DNA of 5,935 nt, taken from assembly GCA_024640385.1 (NCBI GenBank), contig JAHEFC010000264.1, forward strand, positions 1-5,935, in the 5' to 3' direction. Source of the DNA: Sphingobacteriales bacterium (GTDB lineage Bacteria > Bacteroidota > Bacteroidia > Chitinophagales > Chitinophagaceae). Shown here piece by piece: positions 1-5,935 of this stretch (position 1 is its first letter; each line of letters starts with the position of its first letter). The translations under genes and the position numbers were made by a program. The notes under the pieces are model-generated. The model did not search any database and was not told the origin of the DNA. It saw only the letters and a list, made by a program, of their open reading frames with translations.

Positions 1-567
1 GACAACAAAGGTTGTCCCAAGCCAGGTATTGATTCTGTAGTGGTAAAAGTGGTGGCCCCTATACCTGCATTTGCCGGTAACGACACTTCTATTGTTATTG
101 GACAGCCCCTGCAACTCAACGCCACGGGTGGCACAGCTTACCAGTGGACACCATCAGCAGGACTGAATAATCCCAACATAAGCAGCCCTATCGCAACGCT
201 GAGTAGCGATTTCACTTATTTCGTTAAGGTGAGTTCGCCTGAAGGATGTTTTGCTTTCGATACCATCAATATCAAAGTCTTCAATACAAATCCGGATATT
301 TTCGTACCCACTGCATTTACTCCTAATAATGACAGGAAGAATGACCTATTGAAACCAATTCCGGTAGGTATAACCAAGCTCGACTATTTCCGGATCTATA
401 ACAGGTATGGCGAGCTGGTTTTCTCCACTACGGAGATCGGCAAAGGCTGGGATGGGCGTATTAAAGGGAAAGACCAGAACACATCTACATTTGCTTGGTA
501 TGTACAGGGGACAGACTATACCGGAAAAACGATTTTCAAGAAAGGAACATCAACGCTAATTCGTTAA
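1..567 (+). CDS. T9SS type B sorting domain-containing surface/secreted protein (gliding motility-associated C-terminal domain), 5'-truncated
   Basis: This is the last 188 residues of a larger exported protein. The frame is open from base 1, and the GTG at 40 is an internal valine rather than a start. Residues 1-18 (with DNKGC) look like the end of one extracellular repeat. Residues about 20-97 form a complete Ig/PKD-like beta-sandwich repeat, opening with AGNDT (25-29), holding a YQWTP motif and closing with SPEGCFAFDTI. Residues 100-188 are the gliding-motility/CHU_C-type C-terminal domain: IFVPTAFTPNND (100-111), then FRIYNRYGELVF, a GWDG turn, and a basic FKKGTSTLIR end. In Bacteroidota this domain directs export through the type IX secretion system and surface attachment or release. 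The N-terminal signal peptide and any functional domain lie outside the window, so the protein's job (adhesin, enzyme or filament) cannot be stated. The family call is firm. Confidence 0.93.
   Translation, partial: DNKGCPKPGIDSVVVKVVAPIPAFAGNDTSIVIGQPLQLNATGGTAYQWTPSAGLNNPNISSPIATLSSDFTYFVKVSSPEGCFAFDTINIKVFNTNPDIFVPTAFTPNNDRKNDLLKPIPVGITKLDYFRIYNRYGELVFSTTEIGKGWDGRIKGKDQNTSTFAWYVQGTDYTGKTIFKKGTSTLIR
298..564 (+). other. T9SS type B C-terminal sorting domain (CHU_C / gliding motility-associated CTD)
   Basis: These about 89 codons encode the terminal domain of the partial protein at the left edge. Visible hallmarks are the opening IFVPTAFTPNND, an aromatic strand FRIYNRYGELVF, the GWDG turn, the strand pair FAWYVQGTDYTG, and the final KKGTSTLIR with a terminal arginine. 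The length and end match the type B domain, in contrast to the shorter type A domain that ends other T9SS cargo. The domain is complete up to the stop codon, so there is no C-terminal truncation. Confidence 0.9.
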
Positions 568-568
568 G

Positions 569-1327
569 ATGAACAGGAAAATATTGATCACCGGAGCCAC
601 TTCCGGATTCGGCAAAGCAATAGCCACCATTTTTGCGCAACATGGTGATGATTGTATCATCACAGGAAGAAGGGAAGACAGGCTTGAAGCGATCTGCAAT
701 GAACTGGAAAGGAAATACAACGTGGCGGTATATAGTTTATGCTTTGATGTGCAAAACAAGGATGCGGTGGAAAAAGCCATTGAAAGTTTGCCGGAAGAAT
801 GGAGAGAGATCGACGTGCTCGTCAACAATGCCGGACTTGCTTTAGGCAGGGACCATTTTAATGAAGCGAGAATGGATGACTGGGAAACCATGATCAATAC
901 CAATGTAAAGGGATTACTGTATGTGAGCAAAGCAGTTGTGCCATTTATGGTCAGCAGAAAGAAAGGCCATATCATAAACATTGGTTCAACTGCAGCAAAG
1001 GAAGTGTACGAAAAAGGAAATGTTTATTGTGCCACTAAGGCAGCGGTGGATTCCCTGTCACAATCCATGCGCATCGATCTGTTGCAACATGGAATCAAAG
1101 TGACAGCAATACATCCGGGTGCGGCTGAAACAGAATTCTCCATGGTACGATTCAAAGGCGATGAAGAAACTGCAAAATCGGTATATCAGGGCATCACCCC
1201 GCTCATCGCTGAAGATGTTGCAAATGTTGTGTTTTATTGCACAAACCTGCCTGACCATGTTTGTATCAATGACCTGGTTATGACCTGCACGGCACAGGCG
1301 AACTCATTTTATTTTCATAGGAAATAG
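569..1327 (+). CDS. ydfG: SDR family NADP-dependent oxidoreductase, YdfG-like (3-hydroxy acid / serine dehydrogenase type)
   Basis: This complete 252-residue classical short-chain dehydrogenase is predicted to be cytoplasmic, with no signal peptide. The Rossmann glycine motif TGATSGFG spans residues 8-15. GRR at 33-35 ends the second strand and favours NADP(H). D60 and NNAG (86-89) are the usual cofactor and structural sites. The catalytic tetrad is N112, S140, Y153 and K157 (YCATK), followed by PGAAET at 183-188. Long blocks resemble E. coli YdfG, which oxidises L-serine, 3-hydroxypropionate-type and related 3-hydroxy acids: GLALG, DDWETMINTN, GHIINIGSTA, TEFSMVRFKGD and the closing HRK. Substrate is inferred from that resemblance, and other carbonyl substrates are possible. 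The ATG lies one base after the upstream stop (TAAGATG), and the glycine motif sits at the expected distance from it. No clear ribosome binding site is seen, which is usual in Bacteroidota. Family confidence is very high and the exact substrate is less sure. Confidence 0.95.
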   Translation: MNRKILITGATSGFGKAIATIFAQHGDDCIITGRREDRLEAICNELERKYNVAVYSLCFDVQNKDAVEKAIESLPEEWREIDVLVNNAGLALGRDHFNEARMDDWETMINTNVKGLLYVSKAVVPFMVSRKKGHIINIGSTAAKEVYEKGNVYCATKAAVDSLSQSMRIDLLQHGIKVTAIHPGAAETEFSMVRFKGDEETAKSVYQGITPLIAEDVANVVFYCTNLPDHVCINDLVMTCTAQANSFYFHRK

Positions 1328-1346
1328 AGAGAGCTACAGTTAAAAT

Positions 1347-1372
1347 TTGATCAATGTGATGAATGTGATCAA
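1347..1372. repeat. Short inverted repeat between convergent stops; possible weak bidirectional terminator
   Basis: TTGATCA (1347-1353) and TGATCAA (1366-1372) are exact reverse complements and could pair as a 7-base stem around a 12-base loop. The stem has only two G-C pairs, pairing stops at both ends, and no T-run follows on either strand, so it is a poor intrinsic terminator. It arises from the outer two copies of the 9-base tandem repeat, because the unit contains the palindrome TGATCA. It is recorded because it is the only hairpin candidate where two convergent transcripts must end. Confidence 0.3.
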
Positions 1373-1374
1373 TG
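1348..1374. repeat. Three tandem copies of a 9-base unit in the convergent intergenic gap
   Basis: The units are TGATCAATG (1348-1356), TGATGAATG (1357-1365) and TGATCAATG (1366-1374), so the middle copy differs at one base. A degenerate fourth copy, TGGTTATTG (1375-1383), runs into the stop codon and last codon of sprA, so the array abuts that gene. It fills more than half of the 50-base gap between the dehydrogenase and sprA stops. No function can be read from it. It may be simple slippage-derived sequence. Confidence 0.8.
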
Positions 1375-1377
1375 TGG

Positions 1378-4300
1378 TTATTGTGCCAGCGAGATCCTCA
1401 CCTGTACACCCGCTCTTGTGTTCACAGAAGGGGCTGAATTGGATATATACGGCGTCACCCTCCGCTGATCAAAGTAGAACTGCAGATTAACCCTGTTGCT
1501 GAGTACATAATCTATGGTAGGGCGGATAGTGATCACTTTTTGTCCACCAGTAGCAAAAGCATTGGTCTGATCGAGCCTGGAGTTAGAGTTGATATCATCC
1601 CTGATACTGAAATCAAGTGCGAATGTTACATCACTGTCCATCTTACCTCCACCATCTTTCTTCTTCCCTATATTGATAGTGAAAGGAAGCTTGCCGCGCA
1701 TCCGGTAACGCGCACTTAATACGATCTCACTCGACTTCACTTCAGCGAGCTGATAGTCGATCAGTGAAAGACTCAACTGCCTGCTTTTACGGTATTCGAA
1801 CCTTCCCGAAAACTGCGAAACAGTTGAGAAATCGATACCGATCAACGGGCCGAATTGTTCACTGATCAGGAGGTTTGGAACCAGGAAGTAAGGAACAAAA
1901 CTATTTGATATCGTATCTATGAACGAAGGATAACCATATAACAGGTAATCATCGTAAAGCAATGCCGAATTGAAACTGTTCATGCTCAAAGTGCTGGTAT
2001 ACCCGTGCGTGATGGAGAAATTCGTAAAGATCTTATCCAGCGGTTTGATCTTGGTCAAGCCGTTATAAGTAAGCCTCCAGTTGGGCCTTGGCAGATATCC
2101 GGAGAATGGATTTGCTTTTACATCATTACCGCTACCCTGTGCCAATAGTTTTACACTATTTGCATCCTGGTTGGTATAAGCTGCAATGAATGATGGTATC
2201 AGCACATCCTGGGCATAACGGCCATAACCTTTGTAATACCCATCCGGATCCTTCACCTGGCTGTAAGGATTGGCCAGACCAAGCCTTTCAGACACAATGA
2301 TCCTGTTATCCTGGAATTGTTTGAAAGTCTGGCTGATATTATTTGGATCAAATGACCTGAACATGGTCTGGAACGAAATAAAACTGATACTGAATCCACC
2401 GGTGCCATAAGGGTTAAGATTTGCAAAATCACCCAGTCCCGTAGTATCCTTGAACAATGAATTATACGATCTCGAGAATGTTTTATCCATATTCAGATCT
2501 ATTGTAAGATCCCTGAATGGTTCAAGGCTTGCCGTAAGACTGAACCGCTGGTCATAGGTCTGTTTATAGAGATTGTTCAGTACAGGATCGTTTGTTATCA
2601 GTCCTTTTTGGGCAGCATTCTTAAGCCAGTTACTATCCGGCTGCTTACCCAATACGAATCCGAAACCAGGCTCCATACTTTTCCAGTTCTGGCCCATGAA
2701 CGTGGTTGAGTCAGTATAGCCAGGCAGGAATGTGCTTGCACCTTCGTTATAGGTGGCTCCCACCCTCTTGATCATAGTCAGGAACTGTGCAATGGTTCTG
2801 GTGGCGCCCTTCAATTCCCCGGTAGTTTTTTGTTTTCCTTTCTTTGTAGTGTCTGAAGGATTCGGTTCCGGCGGTGGCTGACCAGGAGGTCCGTTCAACT
2901 GGCGCAATAACCTGGATTTATTATACAGGTTGAGCATATTGAATTCCAACGTGGCTCCCTTGGCATTACTGTTCTGCAGGGTATTTCCGAGATTTACTGC
3001 AAGCCGGGATGCTCCGAGCCATCCGTAGGTTGTTCTGTATGTAAGATTAGCCGTTACCCAATCCAGGAACGGAATCAGGTTCAATGGCACATTGTAAGTG
3101 AAGTCAACAGCATGATTATATAAAGTGTTTCTTCCGCCTTTGAATAAATTCTTCATCACAGAATCCCTCTCCGCTTTCGTGTCTATCCTTCCATATGGCT
3201 CATCGATCCTCGCGTTATTGACCGCTTTGAAGTCGATGTTGAAACTCCGGGTCAGATCCCAGCGCATATTATAGGTTCTGTCGAATACATAATATTTATC
3301 GTAGGTTTCAGGTATCTTATATTGACCGCCTCCAACGTTCCTTGGCCTGATAGCACCAAACTGTCTTCTCAGGTCCCATCGTATTCCTATCAGGTTAGGA
3401 TTATAATTCAGGTTGAAGCTTCTTACAAAATCCAGGTATTTGGATTTGAATTTGGCTTTTTTGAACGGCTCGTAGTACTTGGGCTGACCGGCATAGGTAT
3501 ACCCAAGTCCACCCTGGTATCTTTTCACATCGTTGGACTCGATCAACGGATTGTGCTGATAGGTTTGGGTATATGAATAACTAAGATCAAAATTTGACGG
3601 ACTCCATAACCGCACCTTCCCTTTCGGCAACATCCTCATGTTGGTGAAGTTGATCGTTCTCAGACTGGTATAGTCCATCGCATCTTTACGTATCGAATCC
3701 TGCTTATCCCTGTATACACGCAGTTTGTCTTTAAGTTGAATATCCTTATCGTAGGGATCATACTGTGGAGAGCTGATCATCTCTGAATAGTTGGCAAAGA
3801 AGGGGATCTCAATACCCCAATTTCTCGGCAACAGTTTTCCAAGCTGCAGGGATGTAGAGAAATCAAACTGCCTGAAATCGTCCCGGAACCTGTCGTTCAC
3901 CCTTTGTTCAAGGCCACCGAATCCCATGGTATGTATATTGGCTGAAACAGAAACCGTTCCCAGGTCTGCCAGCTGCATATTCACCTGGCCGGTTGCTGCC
4001 CAGGCGTCGCCTTCATCAATGCCAGAAAGCCTCAGTTCATTGATCCAGACTTCGGCACAAATGGGACGGCCAGTACCGTCAGGACTTTTTGCATTTTCAA
4101 ATCCTGCAAGAATACCCCTTACTTCTCCCAGGTTTGGATTACCCACCAGGGAATATGTTTTTCCATTGATCACTTTCCGGTATATCTGATTTGGATTGGC
4201 GTTGGCAAGATTTCTTTCAGCTTTAAGCTGTACAAGCTGCTTCATATCGAAGTCAAGGTTATTCTCTGCCGGCCAGATCAGGTTCTCATCTGTAGTACCA

Positions 4301-5935
4301 AAAGGTGTAAGCTTAAGCGGGTACTTGACCTCATAGAAATTACTGATATAATCCTGGCCCACACGGATGATCGCATTCAGGTCACCATCCTGTATGGGAG
4401 TCTGCCCTTTCACGCTTTCCGCGTGTATGAACATGGAGATTTTTTTGTACTGACGAAGGTCCAGATTCAGTGTTTTGAATACACCCCTTGAATCTTCTTC
4501 CTGCAGGTTGCAAAGCTGAATACTCATGGCCTGTACCCTTTCAATTCCAGGAGGAACACGATAAGGAATAGGATCCCTCTTATCGTTCTCTTCAATATTA
4601 ACAGCGGACACATTGAATGTGGTGGGACCAGAAAGATCAATAGGCTTATACTGGCCGGCGGTATCGATATCAAAAGTGAACCTTCTCCAGTTATTCCTTA
4701 CCAGTTCCAGTTTTGCAAAACGCAAAACAGTTGAATCTTCAAAATCCGTCATGAACATCCTTACAAACCGGATGGATTTGAAGTCAGGGATCTCTCCCAC
4801 TTTCCTGTAATATTTGGAAACAGGTATCCTGAACTGGTACCAGATCTGGTCTTCTTTATTTCCGTTCGCGAGGGTCACATTCACCGTCTTCTTATCCACT
4901 ATGAAATTCTGCCCAACCTGCATGGCCGGGGCCGTAGGCGGCCTGAGATCCACTTTGTACTGGAAATACTCTTCGCTTTCATTAAGGGTGTTGTCCCTGT
5001 TGAAGTCTTCTGAATCAGGATACAGGGTGAATGCAGACGCAAACTGGGAATTGTTTTCAGCTATGGGTGAATTACCCTGCGGATTGTTGAATTCTTTATA
5101 ACGTTCAAGTATACCCGCTTGTGTCTGATCATAAAATGCGTCCCTGTAGTATCTGAAATTATCAGCTGAGGGATCAGGCAATGCTTTGGTATAGGCAGCA
5201 GAACCGGTACCAAAACGGTTCGCCAGTGAAGTGAGATAGTCTGTTCTTACCCTTTGTTCAGCCGTATCACTATAGCCGTCGAATCCCACATCCTGGTAGG
5301 GCCTGTCAGCCGGCTCGTTACTGAATGCCTGGGTGATCTGTATAGGATTGATAGGCACCCTGGCCCAGGTTGATGTAGTGGATTGGGCAGGAATGGTTGG
5401 AGTGGGCAATCCGTTCTCGTAGAACCTCCTGCCGTCTTTCAATACGTCTTCAGATAGGTTACCCAGGTTGAAATACAATGAACCACCTTTTGGATTTGTT
5501 GCTTTGATGAAAGGATCCAGCACCCAGAATTCAATGAATTCAATATTGGCGGTTTCAAAATCTGTCTGATCGATGCCACGCATCACGCCACCCCAACGCT
5601 TGGTAGGATTCAGCAGTTTGCCATTGGCGTCAACATCAGTTGCATCGTAGTTATATGGCCCCTTATCTTTTGGATAATAGGCAAGATCGAATGTTACCAG
5701 CTGGTTTTGTCCGAAGTCAGGTGTCCGCTGCGGGAAGATCTCCAGCATAGAAACCGCCCTTACCCTTGGATCTGACAGTTCATCGAGATCTTTGATAGGG
5801 TTATTGGGATTCCTTCTTTCCTGCATCACCGGCTCGATATTATACCATGCCAGCTTAGCCCTGTTCTTACCGTAATTCAGGTCGTTGAACAAATCAGCTT
5901 CCGGGAAAAGAATATTTCCGCTGGCGTCTGTTGCA
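1378..5935 (-). CDS. sprA: Cell surface protein SprA, T9SS outer-membrane translocon, N-terminal part outside window
   Basis: These are the C-terminal 1518 residues of SprA (Sov in Porphyromonas), normally about 2400 residues. The frame runs open through the right edge, and the TTG at 5892 is an internal leucine, so the true start is not here. SprA forms the very large single-chain beta-barrel through which folded T9SS cargo crosses the outer membrane. In window numbering, visible family blocks are RVRAVSMLEIFPQRTPDFG (near 57-75), WGGVMRGID (114-122), LGNLSEDVLKDGRRFYENG, WARVPINP, QDVGFDGYSD, an Asp/Asn loop at 310-321, INELRLSGIDEGDAW (near 625-640), PRNWGIEIPFF, and the PGFGFVLGKQ and NLNPYGTGG blocks. 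From about residue 630 on, alternating aromatic/polar strands suit an outer-membrane barrel. The end, VQVRISLAQ, resembles a last strand followed by TAA. A Pro/Lys-rich linker (1015-1039) lies in a probable loop. No frameshift or internal stop is present. Transcription converges on the dehydrogenase gene, and the promoter is off-window. Confidence 0.96.
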   Translation of the reverse strand, partial: ATDASGNILFPEADLFNDLNYGKNRAKLAWYNIEPVMQERRNPNNPIKDLDELSDPRVRAVSMLEIFPQRTPDFGQNQLVTFDLAYYPKDKGPYNYDATDVDANGKLLNPTKRWGGVMRGIDQTDFETANIEFIEFWVLDPFIKATNPKGGSLYFNLGNLSEDVLKDGRRFYENGLPTPTIPAQSTTSTWARVPINPIQITQAFSNEPADRPYQDVGFDGYSDTAEQRVRTDYLTSLANRFGTGSAAYTKALPDPSADNFRYYRDAFYDQTQAGILERYKEFNNPQGNSPIAENNSQFASAFTLYPDSEDFNRDNTLNESEEYFQYKVDLRPPTAPAMQVGQNFIVDKKTVNVTLANGNKEDQIWYQFRIPVSKYYRKVGEIPDFKSIRFVRMFMTDFEDSTVLRFAKLELVRNNWRRFTFDIDTAGQYKPIDLSGPTTFNVSAVNIEENDKRDPIPYRVPPGIERVQAMSIQLCNLQEEDSRGVFKTLNLDLRQYKKISMFIHAESVKGQTPIQDGDLNAIIRVGQDYISNFYEVKYPLKLTPFGTTDENLIWPAENNLDFDMKQLVQLKAERNLANANPNQIYRKVINGKTYSLVGNPNLGEVRGILAGFENAKSPDGTGRPICAEVWINELRLSGIDEGDAWAATGQVNMQLADLGTVSVSANIHTMGFGGLEQRVNDRFRDDFRQFDFSTSLQLGKLLPRNWGIEIPFFANYSEMISSPQYDPYDKDIQLKDKLRVYRDKQDSIRKDAMDYTSLRTINFTNMRMLPKGKVRLWSPSNFDLSYSYTQTYQHNPLIESNDVKRYQGGLGYTYAGQPKYYEPFKKAKFKSKYLDFVRSFNLNYNPNLIGIRWDLRRQFGAIRPRNVGGGQYKIPETYDKYYVFDRTYNMRWDLTRSFNIDFKAVNNARIDEPYGRIDTKAERDSVMKNLFKGGRNTLYNHAVDFTYNVPLNLIPFLDWVTANLTYRTTYGWLGASRLAVNLGNTLQNSNAKGATLEFNMLNLYNKSRLLRQLNGPPGQPPPEPNPSDTTKKGKQKTTGELKGATRTIAQFLTMIKRVGATYNEGASTFLPGYTDSTTFMGQNWKSMEPGFGFVLGKQPDSNWLKNAAQKGLITNDPVLNNLYKQTYDQRFSLTASLEPFRDLTIDLNMDKTFSRSYNSLFKDTTGLGDFANLNPYGTGGFSISFISFQTMFRSFDPNNISQTFKQFQDNRIIVSERLGLANPYSQVKDPDGYYKGYGRYAQDVLIPSFIAAYTNQDANSVKLLAQGSGNDVKANPFSGYLPRPNWRLTYNGLTKIKPLDKIFTNFSITHGYTSTLSMNSFNSALLYDDYLLYGYPSFIDTISNSFVPYFLVPNLLISEQFGPLIGIDFSTVSQFSGRFEYRKSRQLSLSLIDYQLAEVKSSEIVLSARYRMRGKLPFTINIGKKKDGGGKMDSDVTFALDFSIRDDINSNSRLDQTNAFATGGQKVITIRPTIDYVLSNRVNLQFYFDQRRVTPYISNSAPSVNTRAGVQVRISLAQ
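2818..2892 (-). other. Pro/Lys-rich low-complexity loop in SprA
   Basis: This stretch encodes 25 residues (window residues 1015-1039) with seven prolines, then a basic part (TTKKGKQKTTG), between strand-like sequence ending RLLRQLN and the following ELKGATRTIAQFL. The composition is flexible and hydrophilic, unlike the barrel strands on either side, so it probably forms a surface or periplasmic loop. Loops at such places commonly vary in length within large outer-membrane barrels. Whether SprA orthologues share it was not tested. Confidence 0.5.
4972..5007 (-). other. EF-hand-like Asp/Asn loop in SprA (possible metal site)
   Basis: The twelve residues DFNRDNTLNESE (window residues 310-321) place D, N, D, T, N and E at positions 1, 3, 5, 7, 9 and 12, the oxygen-ligand spacing of a canonical EF-hand or dockerin calcium loop. 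Position 6, usually glycine, is asparagine, and position 8 is leucine as expected for a hydrophobic residue. No flanking helix pair is evident, so this would be an isolated loop. Calcium binding is inference from spacing only. Confidence 0.35.

Noticed and set aside
40..42. GTG as the start codon of the left-edge gene
   Set aside because: The frame is open from base 1, and the preceding codons (DNKGC...) belong to an extracellular repeat, so the gene begins outside the window.
556..981. 141-codon open frame on the minus strand opposite the dehydrogenase
   Set aside because: It lies antisense to the conserved N-terminal half of a clear SDR gene, its translation is Leu/Ser-rich with no recognisable domain, and it has no separate context. 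It is a shadow frame.
1341..1349. Bacteroidota-type -7 promoter element (TAnnTTTG)
   Set aside because: The bases before TTTG read AAAA rather than TAnn, and nothing on the plus strand immediately downstream needs a promoter because sprA runs the other way.
1348..1374. CRISPR-like array
   Set aside because: The copies are 9 bases long and directly abutting with no spacers, and no cas genes are present.
3791..4189. 132-codon open frame on the plus strand opposite sprA
   Set aside because: It is fully antisense to conserved SprA sequence, and its translation is rich in Ser/Pro/Arg without a recognisable fold. The other plus-strand frames at 3322-3576, 4613-4810 and 4814-5101 were rejected on the same grounds.
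5890..5892. TTG as the start codon of sprA
   Set aside because: The same frame continues open to the window edge, encoding ATDASGNILFPEAD just before it, and SprA is normally far longer. The TTG is an internal leucine.

Overview
The window looks like ordinary chromosomal DNA from a member of the phylum Bacteroidota, most likely a Chitinophagaceae-type bacterium (Chitinophaga/Niastella relatives). This rests on two protein families largely restricted to that phylum: a C-terminal type B sorting domain of the type IX secretion system (T9SS), and SprA, the outer-membrane translocon of the same system. Moderate GC content and the absence of Shine-Dalgarno-like sites fit. The genus is inference from general resemblance and is not proven.

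Layout: (1) From 1 to 567 on the plus strand is the 3' end of a large secreted or surface protein: the tail of one extracellular repeat, one complete Ig/PKD-like repeat and a gliding-motility-type C-terminal domain. Its start lies outside the window. (2) One base after its stop, from 569 to 1327, is a complete NADP-type short-chain dehydrogenase closely resembling E. coli YdfG (3-hydroxy acid / serine dehydrogenase). (3) A 50-base convergent gap (1328-1377) carries three tandem copies of a 9-base unit, which also form a weak inverted repeat. (4) From 1378 to the right edge on the minus strand is the C-terminal 1518 codons of sprA. The frame is open through the edge, so the N-terminal part is missing.

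Functionally, the left gene encodes a probable cargo of the T9SS, and the right gene encodes the pore through which such cargo crosses the outer membrane. They are convergent, so they are not in one operon. The dehydrogenase is a cytoplasmic metabolic enzyme with no evident mechanistic link to either, although its 1-base spacing suggests co-transcription with the cargo gene.

Coding density is close to total. I see no RNA genes, insertion sequences, CRISPR array, phage genes or convincing promoters. I did not find an undescribed biological system here. The findings are modest observations about gene context, a small repeat and sequence features inside SprA.
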